Below, one piece after another: positions 23,609 through 36,263 of a DNA stretch of 64,000 nucleotides. This stretch comes from Lantana camara (lineage: Eukaryota; Streptophyta; Magnoliopsida; Lamiales; Verbenaceae): positions 56,673,001 to 56,737,000 of the forward strand of contig CM074864.1 in the NCBI GenBank assembly GCA_037501455.1, written 5' to 3'. The notes beneath the pieces are model-generated. The model saw nothing but the letters and a program-made list of their open reading frames with translations, had not been told where the DNA came from and did no database searches. Made by a program: the position numbers and the translations under genes. Every line of letters starts with the position of its first letter. Within the stretch, counting starts at the first letter, position 1.

Positions 23609-26101
23609 TGTGACACCCTAAGCGGAGGGCACCACATCCCTCGCACCGAGAGCCCGGTTCACCCATGAAATGAAAGTCCATACATGAACCAAGCTCACGG
23701 CGAACGAAGACAAAATAAAAACCCACCTGTTAGGCGGGACTAAACCCCGTACCACCAATTCAACAAAACAAAGTATGCGGAAGCAATGTAATCATTCAGG
23801 CACATTCCATATAACAACATGGATGTAAATACGGGTTCAACTAATCAGGTAAACCTGTCCTAACCTGTCCCGAATTCAATACAATATAATTACATGCAAA
23901 CGGGTTCAACTAGGGCCCTAGAATCCCGTCCCGAGTTAAAGAAATCAGTAAAGATACACTATGGCCTACAAGGCCCAATTCAATACAGGAATGAAGGTAC
24001 AATACGATGCAGTACAAGTAGGACTAAGACTTGAACAAAGACTTCAAAAGACTCCCGCCTAACGACCGCAGAACCTGCAAGACAAGATTAAAAACAACGA
24101 GAGGAAGGGGTCAGTCAACTGACTGAGTGAAGGGGGTTAACACACGCATATATATATATAAACAGGCAGTCAGGCAGGCGTAATTCCACTATACGTGATT
24201 CGTTATTAAAATAGGGAATAAGAAACAAGATTCAATTAACACGTACGGGTGGAATTACGTCAAGTCATGCGATCAGCTAGTCAAGATATACAATGCATGT
24301 GTTGGTATCCGTACGCCCTCTGTTGATGCCCGTTTTACCTTAACCCTCCACGAACTCCAGTTGCTGCATCCCGACTGGGGCATGCCAGAGGTCACGGATA
24401 TCTATGCAATTACGTTTTAAGGGACCCAGTGAGAACGGGTATTTATTCCATCCTGGACTTCACTTTCCACTTATTAGTATGATAGGAACAATAAACAATC
24501 AGGCAGGCAGGAATCAGGATTATATAATTATCAATACAGGAAATAAGTACAATTTAACCTCCTTCTCCGGTGATGGTTCAGGGTAGCTAACCCTAGCCAT
24601 CCAATAACAGTGGTAAGGCGGGTTCATGACTCCCCCGAACCGGAATACCATCTTCTACCAAACCTCCTGGTAGATATCCGGGTAGGTCCAACAAGATTGG
24701 ACTTGCGCAAGAGGTCACCGTCGGCCCGATACCTCCCCGGACCACTCAAAATACAAGCCCCTGGGCCCCAGGAACAGGAACAAGCTCTACACCGGCTAAC
24801 CCAACGCTAGGAAAGCCGGGGGCAATCAGGAATATCTCGCAAAATAGGCCAGGGTTAACACTATACAGTTTATAAATCATATTCGATACATAGTCAGTAT
24901 AAAAGATATGGTTAACTTTAATATGAAAACCATTTGACATACTTTCAAAAATGCAAGGTTATAGGTCGTTTATAAAGAAAACCCTCACCTCCAAGTGCAA
25001 GAAATACCAAGAGAAGGACCACGAAATCGGAAAGTCTCCACCGAGGAGATCACTGTACAAGAAGGATAATGACAATACTCGTGAGACAAGACTCAAAATG
25101 GAACCAAGTAGGACGTTTGGAGATGTTCATGAAGTGGTGTATCATGTCATGGCATGATTCGATATGCATTAATTCATAAATATGTCATGAAATGGTGTGA
25201 TCGTGTTCATGAGCACAAGCATAAGTTCATGTATGCATGCTCTAACATATATCTTAATCTCAAGGCATGGAAACAAGGGTTAAACAAGTTGCCATTAAAG
25301 CATAATCAAGCTCCATTAATGGAGTTTGAGCTACAATCAATCAATGATCATAATTTCAACAATTAAACGACAAAGGAGCTTAAGAGAACAACCTATATCA
25401 GTCTTGGAACATAATATTCAAGTATGAGAGCAAGGGAGCAAATTTTTGACATATTATCACTATTTATCATCTTCTCCAAAGATATGAAAATAAGCAAGAG
25501 AAAAGAGATTCAAACGGGAGAAAACGAAGCACAAGAGGAGTGGAGTTCAAATCTTACCTTGGATCGTTGGTTGGACGAGAAATGGAGACGAGGCTTGAGC
25601 TCAAAGGTTGAAGATGGAGAAACCCTTCTTTTTCTCTTCCTCCTTGGCTTGTACGTGGAAAATGAAATAGGGAAGAAGCCTTGGCTCCTTTTTGGGGCTG
25701 AGTTAAACGGGTCGGATTATGCGGGTAGGGTCGAAAGGTATCCGGTCCATTCGGATCGGATTTTAAAATGGTAGGGTGATCAAATGGCTTAGAAATTAAA
25801 AGGTTAATTCATTGAATCCGAATGATTGAAATGAACTCAATGTTAAGGTCGGAATTCGAATCTGAATTCCCGAGCTCAAGGTAGCTACGAAGGCCCAAAA
25901 CACCCTAATTAAAATTAGGTCCCTAACGAGCAATATTAGACAATTGAGTCTAAGAACAATTTAAGTAAATTCTAAAGCACACGTAATTAAATAGAGTTAC
26001 ACGTTGACACTTAGGCATGTGATTCACTTAAATCATGTAATTACCGAATTAAATTCTCACGTGACCTCGTATCTGGCTTGCTGGAAAACTGTGGTGTCAC
26101 A
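23609..26101 (-). repeat. 3' LTR of the LARD-type element
   Basis: This 2493-bp LTR is shorter than its partner because it lacks a 691-bp block present there at 31281-31971. Open frames conserved between the copies do not resemble proteins and keep no codon pattern. Confidence 0.9.
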
Positions 26102-26114
26102 ACCTCTCCCGCTT
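26102..26114 (-). other. Polypurine tract of the LARD-type element
   Basis: AAGCGGGAGAGGT on the minus strand touches the 3' LTR. Just inside it, a 7-bp stem (GGACCTG, TCCT loop, CAGGTCC, about 26121-26138) could form a hairpin. Confidence 0.75.
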
Positions 26115-29100
26115 AAGAAGGACCTGTCCTCAGGTCCACTGCCTCGAGTATTGGACTCTAACCAAAACCTCTCCGTGTTTTTCCCAAGCGGGGTTCGCGA
26201 CATCCCGCAGGAATTAGTTCAGAGAAGGGTCTTCAAGCACGAAGGGGCTTCAAGCTGCTCACGAACTAGATCCGACCATGAGTAGTCCGGACGTCACGCA
26301 CGATAGGAGAGTCTAAAAGAGATTCAACTCCCATCGTTTAAATCCATCATAACCATCCCACAACTCGGTATCACAAGTGGAGTAGTTAACGAACTCCCAC
26401 CACTCATTCTACAACCCGAAATGGGTCTTCAATCACCACATCAACTTCATGGTTTGAAGTTGGTTGGTTTCTTGGGCCGCCACTAGCTTTTAAATGGGGT
26501 CTCCAAAGACCCATTGTAAAGTCCGTTGCACGGCACGACCCTCGTCTCACCGTGTTACTAAGGTACTCGTTCACTCCAAAAGCAACTAACAAGCAATAAC
26601 ACATAATAGGAATTAAGGACTACATGATACACTTGATATGTATGGTTAATATACCGTTCACCATTGTTTGGAGTTCTTCATTGTAGTGAATCCGATATCC
26701 ACTTGATTTCTTTGTTGGAGGTTACTTTTCTCGTAGAGTCTTGTTTTCGTAATCCCCGATGTATTTGATTCTTCGATGATCACTTGGTCTTCGTCCACGA
26801 TTCATTCTTTTACCCTTGCTAACACCTATGATTCGAAGTTCTGCATTTAATTCTCTTATCCTTACTAAATACCATGATCCAACGTTCCAATCTTGGAAGT
26901 TTCTTGATCTTAATCCGTTCGATTCATTCTTTACCATAATCTCATTTGCCCTTTCTCGGATACCCGAGCTTGTCCTGAGTAGTTTGGACGCCCATCTCAA
27001 ACCCTATTAGCATTCCCGGCTCATTATAGAAGATAATTGATGAGCCAATAATCCATCTTGTTCATGTTACGATCTTTCTTACTTATTCTGCTTCCAAAGC
27101 CCACGGTTGAATTTGTTATCCCTATGTCGATCGCCAAGTATAGTGGTTGACTCGGCTTCACTTATTCACTACCTTCCTTACCGCTTCTTGCAAACTCTCT
27201 ACACGGATCTGTCATAAATTAACTTAAGTCGGCAATCAAGATTATCCTCGATCTATCCTTTCTTATCAATTTTGTGAATTTTCACGGTCCCATCATCTTT
27301 AAATTATGAGACACGATAATCCAGATACAATATGTCCAATAATGGCATACTTAAGTTTGCATATCTCCCATAGTATGATGTAACGGCGCGACATGAGGAT
27401 TCGGTCTTGTTGCTTCATTTCCTAAGCACTCCCCGAATACCTATCTTCTCCCCTTGAAGCACATGTCTCTTTTCCAACCTTCACATTCATTTTCAATACC
27501 ACGTTTCCATAGATTGTTTATTATACTCCATAACCTGCTTGATCTTCCCCAATTCGGTCTTGAAATCTCATCGAGTGCCCTATCTTCCCATCATCACGCA
27601 TCTTTTGTAAAGATCCGACTTGTTAACCCTTGTATTTCCATTGTTCCCTCTACGAATAATCCACTCGAGCACAACCAAGGATTTCTATATCATCTCCCGA
27701 TCATGCTCTCCCCCTTAAGAACTCCTATCCAAATTCCTTAGGCTTGCTCTAATGCTTCTCAAACCAAGGTCATCGAGCTCCTCGACATACGCGATCCTAG
27801 CTAAGTTATATGTCCGTTGATCTTGGTCAAATTCACTTTCAAGGAATTAGTAGGGATGACCATCTCATTCATTTATTCCAAAATCCGGTTCTACTTTCCC
27901 GAGCTTCCGTATTTCTTCCTTTCTTTTAATCCACACTTTACAACCCAAAATTCCTCCTTAGCTCGATTCGAATATGGGTCGGTTAAAGTAGCATTCTATG
28001 AACGAAGTGGGAGAAAATTCCCTATCAAATAAACACTAAACCATGCATGTCGGATTAAGATGTCAATGCACGTAACAAACAATTAAAGATGCAACACATT
28101 GGAGCAACTATATCAATTAAAGATGCACGTACACATAGATAAAGGTATTTAAATAATTTAAAGAGATGTATGATGCACGTGCCATGAATGTATTAAACCT
28201 GTCACCGTTATGGTAAGTTTTGAACTCAGCAGCTTATCCTCATTTCTCTAGTCACGGCTTGCTTGGACTTGTCGATCATTTCTTGTTTTCCCACGGTCTT
28301 TAAGATTTCTATGAACCTCCTTGCATCAACTTATATATCTCCATGGTCCGAGATCACGACCTCTTGAACCCAAATTCTTCTATGTCCATGGGTTTAGTGT
28401 CTTAACTTCTTCCTAATAATCGATCTTCCACACGTCGTCCTGAATCTTTCTCCAAATGTCACCTCGAATGAAGTCCTCTTGATTTCCGTTATGAATTTGA
28501 ATCGATGGTATAACTTGTCGTTTACTTGCTTACACTTGAGTACGTATTCTCCTTCTAAGAATTCTTTGCCTTTCTTTATCGTTTCTATTTATTGTTCTAT
28601 ATTTCCCACTTCGACCTCGCAACACGACAATTCAGTTTGGATCGGGAAGATTAACTTAAATCCGGCCGAAGATAGATTCCTTAGCATTGTTACCTTCCAT
28701 GAATATGTATTTACCTCGTTGATTGATTTTCTTTGATCCCTTTCGAATCAAACTTCTATCTTATTCGAAATCCGAAGCATCTCAATTCATCTCTTCTTCT
28801 CTGACTTAGAAATTTCGATTCTCATCTATCGAACTCATCCTTCGCTTCTTGGATCGAAGACTTCCAACCTGTACGACCTAGTCTCCTCATATAAGTAGTT
28901 CCAATCAAGTTATATATCCGATAATAACACTCACATTCCGAATTAGATGATCCCATTAAGCCGGTTAAACATTCTTCGTTGCTTGTCATCCTATGGATCT
29001 ATGTTTTCTTGAGTTTCCTCGCTTCTTTGTTGATCTAAACCTCAAATTCGAACACCTCCACGGCTTTTCTTTGTTTCTTTCTTGAGTTAAATAACTCCGT

Positions 29101-29651
29101 TGAATCTGAATAAGGCATCCAATGTAGTAGAGACATATATGTCAATCTTCTAAGGCACAAACATCCCACGATCAACCCTTACTTCATTAAATATCCCTCT
29201 ACCAAACTAGAACTTATCAATCCACCCAAACTTGATCCTTTTATCCCAGATCCAAATCCTTGAACCATAGAACCATATAGGGTAGGTCATGGTTCCTGGA
29301 TTCCAGTGTATGAGTCCCCGGTGCATTCCTCCCATCATTCGGTTTGAACGTAGAATTTGTGGTACTTGTCGCAGTTGTAGAAATAGGCCATGGTTTGATA
29401 TTATCTTCGTAACCTGTAAATCATAACTCATTTCAAAAATATATGAATACGATTAGGGCATGCTCATGTCACGTATTCAATACAAAAACACGAATTCAAC
29501 GCAAGGTGCATCAAATAGTTCAACAAAGTTCAAAAGAGGTTCAATTTTATGCTCAAGATCAATGCAATGTACACATTGTCAAGTAGTTCCTAAGCCGTAC
29601 AACCTAGACTCGACACGACACAACACCAGAACTCCGGTTTTGCAACCTGGA
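26115..29651 (-). other. Interior of the LARD-type element, no recognisable protein
   Basis: About 3.5 kb with only short frames on either strand (all under about 100 residues). No protease DSG, reverse transcriptase YxDD, integrase DDE or zinc-knuckle motif was found in the frames I could read. It is richer in GC than the surrounding intergenic DNA. It may contain packaging signals or a decayed gag, but neither can be shown from reading alone. Confidence 0.65.
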
Positions 29652-29663
29652 GCTCTGATACCA
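29652..29663 (-). other. Primer binding site (tRNA-iMet) of the LARD-type element
   Basis: TGGTATCAGAGC on the minus strand, 8 nt from the 5' LTR boundary at 29672. This is the standard complement of plant initiator tRNA-Met. Confidence 0.88.
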
Positions 29664-32507
29664 CTTTAGGATGTGACACCCTAAGTGGAGGGCACCACAT
29701 CCCCCGCACTGAGAGCCCGGTCCACCCATGAAATGGGAGTCCATACATGAACCAAGCTCACGGCGAACGGAGACAGAATAAAAACCCACCTGTTAGGCGG
29801 GACTAGACCCTGTACCACCAATTCAACAAAACAAAGTATGCAGAAGCAATGTAATCATTCAGCCACATTCCATATAACAACATGAATGTAAATACGGGTT
29901 CAACTAATCAGGTAAACCTGTCCTAACCTGTCCCGAATTCAATACAATATAATTACATGCAAACGGATTCAACTAGGGCCCTAGAATCCTGTCCCGAGTT
30001 ATAGAAAACAGTAAAGATGCAATATGGCCTACAAGGCCCAATTCAATACTGGAATGAAGGTACAATACGATGCAGTGCAAGTAGAACTAAGACTTGAACA
30101 AAGACTTCAAAAGACTCCCGCCTAACGACCGCAGAACCTACAAGACAAGACTAAAAAGAACGAGAGGGAAGGGTCAGTCAACTGACTGAGTGAAGGGGGT
30201 TAACACACGCGTATATATATAAATAGGCAGTCAGGCAGGCGCAATTCCACTATACGTGATTCGTTATTAAAACAGGGAATAAAAAACAAGATTCAATTAA
30301 CACGTAGGGGTGGAATTACGTCAAGTCATGCGATCAGGTAGTCAAGATATACAATGCATGTGTCGATATCCGTACGCCCTCTGTTGATGCCCGTTTTACC
30401 TTAATCCTCCACGAACTCCAGTTGCTGCATCCCGACTGGGGCATGCCAGAGGTCACGGATATCTATGCAATTATGTTTTAAGGGACCCGACGAGAACGAG
30501 TATTTATTCTATCCTGGACTTCACTTTCCACTTATTAGCATGACAGGAACAATAAACAGTCAGGCAGGCAGGCAGGAATCAGGGTTATATAATTATCAAT
30601 ACAGGAAATAAGTATAATTTAACCTCCTTCTCTGGTGATGGTTCGGGTAGCTAACCCTAGCCATCCAGTAACAGTGGTAAGGCGGGTTCATGACTCTCCC
30701 AAACCGGAATCTCATCTTCTACCAAACCTCCTGGTAGATATCCGGGTTGGTCCAACAAGATGGGACATGCGCAAGAGGTCACAGTCGGCCCGATACCTCC
30801 CCGGATCACTCAAGACACAAGCCCCTGGCCCCCAGGAACAGGAACAAGCTCCACACCGGCTAACCCAGCGTAGGAAAGCCGGGGGTCAGGAATATCTCAC
30901 AAAACAGGCCAGGGTTAATACTATGAGGTTTATAAATCATTTCTGGTACATAGCCAGTATAAAAGATATGGTTAACTTTAATATGAAAACCATTTGGCAT
31001 ACTTTTAATTAATGCAAGGTTATAGGTCGTTTATAAAGAAAACCCTCACCTCCAAGTGCAAGAAATACCAAGAGAAGGACCACGAAATAGGAAAGTCACC
31101 ACCGAGGAGATCACTGTGCAAGAAGGACAATGACAATAATCATGAGACAAGACTCAAAATGGAACCAAGTAGGACGCACAGAGATGTTCATGAAGTGGTG
31201 CTTCATGTCATGGCATGATTCAATATGCATTAATTCATAAATATATCATGAAATGGTGTGATCGTGTTCATGAGCACAAGTAATGTCGTTTAGACACATA
31301 AATAATTTAATCACTCAATTAGGCATGTATACAATGCATGTAAGTCAAATAAGAGGTCGAGGAGGTGAAAGGAAAGCGATAAAACGGGTTTTGGCAAAGT
31401 TTGGCAAAAGCTAACAGTTTTCGGAAATGCACAAGTGGTAGGAAAACTGGAATATCTCGAGTTCTAGAAGTTGGAATTGAGTTTTATTTGTTGGAGATGA
31501 AACTAGACACATAGACCTTTAAAATGGTATGTGGCTTGACTTGTGGTTCAAAGCGAGGTGAAAATGGCGTAGACCCAAATTTGGAAGAAAGCAGATTGTC
31601 GGTAAATTGGTGATACCAAACATAATTGATAATATCTCACAAATTAAAAAGTATAATGAGGTATTTCCAATTGGAGGTTGTTCTATACTTCAAAAGGTTT
31701 CCAACGGCTCAAAACTCAGGTCAATCAGAGTTCGGATGAGGGAGTACCCGGCCAGGGAAAATACAAGCCAAAATCTACCCGGCCGGGGAGAAGCAATGCA
31801 GAAACACTTCTGCAATAAAGTACCTGGCCGGATACTTTTGTGTACAAAATCTACCCGCCCAGGTAGACCTTCTGGGCAGAAGAAATGCAGTAAAAATAGG
31901 GCTAAACACGGGAGAAACCAAAATTCCCCAAACCCACCTCAAACCTCAACCAAAATTCTCCAAATTCAAGGCATAAGTTCATGTATGCACGCTCTACATA
32001 TATCTTAATCTCAAGGCATGGAAACAAGGATTAAACAAGTTTCCATTAAAGCATAATCAAGCTCCATTGATGGATTTTGAGCTACAATCAATCAATGATC
32101 ATAGTTTCAACAATTAAACGACAAGGGAGCTTAAGAGAACAACCTATATCAGTCTTGGAACATAATATTCAAGTATGAGAGCAAGGGAGCAAATTTTTGT
32201 CATATTATCACTATTTATCATCTTCTCCAAAGGCATGAAAATAAGCAAGAGAAAAGAGATTCAATCGGGAGAAAACGAAGCACACGAGGAGTGGAGTTCA
32301 AATCTTACCTTGGATCGTTGGTTGGACGAGAAATGGAGACGAGGCTTGAGCTCAAAGGTTGAAGATGGAGAAACCCTTCTTTTTCTCTTCCTCCTTGGCT
32401 TGTATGTGGAAAATGAAATAGAGAGGAAGACTTGGCTCCTTTTTAGGGCTGAGTTAAAAGGGTCGGATTATGCGGGTAGGGTCGAAAGGTATCCGCACTA
32501 CAAGAAA

Positions 32508-33170
32508 ACAGACGAATTCCGAGGGAATTCCCAGGGATTTCAGAGGGAATTCCGAGGGAATTCGGCAAATTAATTTCCGAGGGAACATTCCCTCGGAAAT
32601 TTTAGCGCCAAGGTTAGCCGCCATGTTTTCCGAGGGAATTCCCAGGGAAATTCCCTCGGAAAAACAAAAATTATTTATTTATTAAATTAAAATAATATTC
32701 CGAGGGATTTTCCGAGGGAAATTCCCTCGGAAACCTAAAACTTAATTAATTTTTAAATTGAAAATATTTTCCGAGGGATTTCCGAGGGAAAATTTCCCTC
32801 GAAAAATTGAAATTTATTTAGTTTTTAAATTAAAATTATTTTTCGAGGGATTTTCGAGGGAAATATTCCCTCGGAAATGTTTGCATAATTCAATTTAGTA
32901 TTTTTCGAGGGAAATTCCGAGGGAAACTTCCCTCGGAAAATTGAAACTTATTTAATTTCTAAATTAAAATTATTTTCCGAGGGATTTTCGAGGGAAATTT
33001 TCCCTCGGAAATGTTCGCATAATTCAATTTAGTATTTTCCGAGGGACTTTTCGAGGGAAAATTCCCTCGGAAAATTGAAATTTATTTAATTATTAAAATA
33101 AAACTACTTTCCCTCGGAAATTAATTTGATAAATTCCCTCAGAATTCCCTCGCAATTCCCTCGAAATTTT
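32508..33170. repeat. Left subterminal CCGAGGGAA repeat region of CACTA
   Basis: More than a dozen close copies of CCGAGGGAA and its complement TTCCCTCGG, many as back-to-back inverted pairs (for example GAGGGAAATTCCCTC). They are spaced by AT-rich stretches that repeat about every 110-130 bp. These are the likely binding sites of a CACTA transposase. Confidence 0.8.
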
Positions 33171-33503
33171 GAATTGTTATTTTTTAATTATTAATTACAT
33201 AATAATTTGTTGAACTTAGGTAAAATCTATGACAATTATAAATATCATTAGTGAATTAAGAGCTATAATGATATCTATTAAATTAGTAATTGCAAGTTAT
33301 ATATATAGTCGAACTTTCGAGTATAGCATATTTTTTTAGCAATATGTTAGTGTTTAATTATTTAAAATGAAATCGAATTTCGTTTTTACATATTTTTTGG
33401 AAGAAATTTCTTTTAATTAATTTATTAACAAATAAAAATTTAAGTCATTAAATCGAATAATTAAAAACATGTTTTTCAATTTTTCAAAAATTTATTTTAT
33501 GCC

Positions 33504-34700
33504 AAATTCCGAGGGAATTTCGAGGGATTTTCGAGGGAAAACCATTTTCCCTCGGAATTCCCTCGGAATTTGGAATATATATTTTTTAAAATTAAACACT
33601 ATATAATAATTTGTTGGGTTTAAATACAATCCATGACAATTATATGTATAATTAGTGAATAAAATAAGATAATTTTAGTTATTAAATGATTGAATTGATG
33701 GTTATACATATGTAATCGAATATTCGGTAAGTATTTCGAACTATATCATAACGTTAAGGACATTCGTTTTATTTTAAATTGAAATCGAATTTCGTTTTCA
33801 AATATTTTTGGAAGAGAAAATTTCTTATTTAATTAAATAACAAAGAAAACATCATGTTATTACATTTAATATTTAAAAACAATGTTTTCCTTTTTTTTTT
33901 TTTAATATTTAGTATTTTGCAAATTCCGAGGGAATTCCGAGGGAAAACCATTTTCCCTCGGAAATCCCTCGGAATTTGCAATATATATATTTTAAAATTA
34001 AACACTATATAATAATTTGTTGAGTTTAAATACAACCCATGACAATTATATGTATAATTAGTGAATAAAATAAGATAATTTTAGTTATTAAATGAGTGAA
34101 TTGATGGTTATACATATGTAATCAAACATTCGGTAAGTATTTGGAACGATATCATAACGTTAAGGACATTCGTTTTATTTTAAATTGAAATCGAATTTCG
34201 TTTTCACACATTTTTGGAAGAGAATTTCTTCTTATTTAATTAACTAACAAAAAAAAAAAAAAACATCATGTTATTACATTTAATATTTAAAAACAATGTT
34301 TTCCTTTTTTTTAATATTTAGTATTTTGCAAATTTCGAGGGAATTCCGAGGGATTTTCGAGGGAAAACCATTTTCCCTCGGAAATCCCTCGGAATTTGCA
34401 ATATATATATTTTAAAATTAAACACTATATAATAATTTGTTGAGTTTAAATACAACTCATAACAATTATATGTATAATTAGTGAATAAAATAAGATAACT
34501 TTAGTTATTAAATGAGTGAATTGATGGTTATACATATGTAATCAAACATTCGGTAAGTATTTGGAACGATATCATAAAGTTAAGGACATTCGTTTTATTT
34601 TAAATTAAAATCGAATTTCGTTTTCACATATTTTTGGAAGAGAATTTTTTCTTATTTAATTAACTAACCAAAAAAACAAAAAAAAAAACATCATGTTATA
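33504..34700. repeat. Three tandem units of about 413 bp inside the CACTA element
   Basis: Units begin near 33504, 33921 and 34330 with AAATTCCGAGGG-type motifs around an AACCATTTTCCCTCGG hairpin. They continue through a shared AT-rich body (TTGATGGTTATACATATGTA, TAAGGACATTCG) to an A-rich end. The second and third units are closest to each other. A shorter, more diverged relative occupies about 33175-33500. Confidence 0.8.
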
Positions 34701-34968
34701 TACGTAAAAGCCCAACACTTAAAATTTTTACTTAAAATTAACGCGGCAAAACGAAAAAAAAATTCCCACCCAAAACACACCTCAAACCCATTACCTATTT
34801 GCTGAAATTTCCTCTTTCCTCTTTCCTAAAACCTCGTCCCATTTCTCAGACTTACAGCTTAAACGCAGGCAGAGAATAGCAGCTCTTCGACGGCGGATCT
34901 CAATCGCAGCTTCCAGGACAGGTCTTCGACGGCGGAGCTGAAGGCGGATCTTCCAGCGCAGGTTTTCG

Positions 34969-35706
34969 ATGGCGGATCTCAAGGTGGACATCTTCGACGA
35001 CGCTCCCAACAAGCCCTACGAGAAGTTGCTTGTCTCAAGGAGAATGAAAAGGTGAATCGGGATGTGAATGGATATATAGACGGAATAATTTAAGACATTG
35101 TAGGACTGCTTTGTCCTTTATTCATAACAATCTTTGATTTTGCTTTTTTGTTTGCTCACAGGTTTTTCAAGCAACTGTTAGCATACATTGGGGTAAATCA
35201 GATGGCCCTCGGTATGTTCCGTTTTATTGCAGCAGTCGAAAGAACAATGGTTTTTGCAAGCACTCTCGGAATTGTGGGTTTGCTTGCAGTTTTCGTGTTA
35301 GGAGGCTTCATTGTTGCAAAAGGTCAGTGGAGTATACGATTATTTTTTGATGCATCGTTCCTATTAATTAATGTGTCATAATATTGGAATTAAAGATTTT
35401 AACCAAGTTAGTGTTCAATGTTTTGGTTGACACTTTTTCAGATGCAATCAAAGACTGGATGATGTGGGGATACTATTTTTCTTCCATGATGTATGGACAA
35501 AATGCCATTGCCATTAATGAGTTTCTTGATGATAGATGGAGCACTGTAAGTTCCACAATTTAGTCTAAAATTTGTAAAAATTATATTGTGGGATCTTCAA
35601 ATTATACCAATATTGATTAAATTTTATCTCGATTCAGCCTATCAACGGCACTACTGTCGGAAAGACACTTCTTTGTCAATGTGTTTCAATTCTCCAAATG
35701 ATCTGA
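34969..35706 (+). CDS. Chimeric spliced frame with PDR-type ABCG transporter exons (captured)
   Basis: Four exons, 34969-35051, 35162-35322, 35442-35545 and 35638-35706, have GT...AG introns and join in one frame of 138 codons plus TGA. Exon 1 (MADLKVDIFDDAPNKPYEKL...) is not transporter sequence and comes from elsewhere. Exons 2-4 read RFFKQLLAYIGVNQMALGMF, a hydrophobic helix (LGIVGLLAVFVLGGFIVAK), then WMMWGYYFSSMMYGQNAIAI, NEFLDDRWST and TTVGKTLL. These match the second transmembrane half of plant pleiotropic-drug-resistance ABCG proteins. The frame then leaves the family and stops. ATP-binding domains are absent, so no transport function is expected. Splice fidelity suggests capture of genomic DNA and little decay. 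Whether it is transcribed is unknown. Confidence 0.75.
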
Positions 35707-36263
35707 TAAGCGGATTTGGGATGTGGATTATGTGTTTTCTGAGGGCAGTTTATTAAGGAAACGGGATGGGAATGCTTGTAATTAATCGAATTTGTGTTGA
35801 TTGGGTTCAATGAAATAAGAGTATGAATGCATAAAACATTTAGTGCTGCAGTTTTGTATTCAAGAATGCAATTGTTTTCGACATATGTGGATTATTCTCA
35901 GTTAGTTGATCTTTATATCAAATACTGATTTGATTGAAAAAAAACATAAGAAGTGCTCATGGTGAATTTGTGCCACCAATTTATAACATCTACATTTTCT
36001 AACTTTATAATTTTGTTGCTGCAGAAGATGACATAATGCACATAACCTTTCAGAAGAGGGACAAAGGTCAGACATGGTCTTCACCTATCTTCAAATTCTC
36101 AATTTTTTTCTCCACCAGAAGGTTTATTTATTGCATACATCATTGTATATGTAATTTTCCTTTTTCTTTCTTTCTTTTCTAGATGGTTTTCTGGGGTTAT
36201 ACAGCAGTGAAGGTGTTAACATTGGAGAAAAACTAGAAAGTTGTACTTATTAATGAATATATG
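35707..36263 (+). pseudogene. Unidentified captured exon fragments before the TRIM
   Basis: After the ABCG-like exons, a possible acceptor (GCTGCAG) at about 36024 opens a short segment reading DDIMHITFQKRDK up to a GTCAGA donor. A further acceptor (TTTCTAG) near 36181 opens DGFLGLYSSEGVNIGEKLES before a stop at about 36250. The two pieces can be joined in phase. I do not recognise the source gene. The region is otherwise intron-like. Confidence 0.35.

Noticed and set aside
24610..24810. Pro/Arg-rich frame conserved at 30635-31012
   Set aside because: Conservation is between LTR copies; start, end and frame are not maintained.
32508..34400. Regular CCGAGGGAA repeats considered as a CRISPR-like array
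   Set aside because: Repeats are short, inverted and irregularly spaced, in a eukaryotic CACTA terminus with clear TIRs and target duplication.
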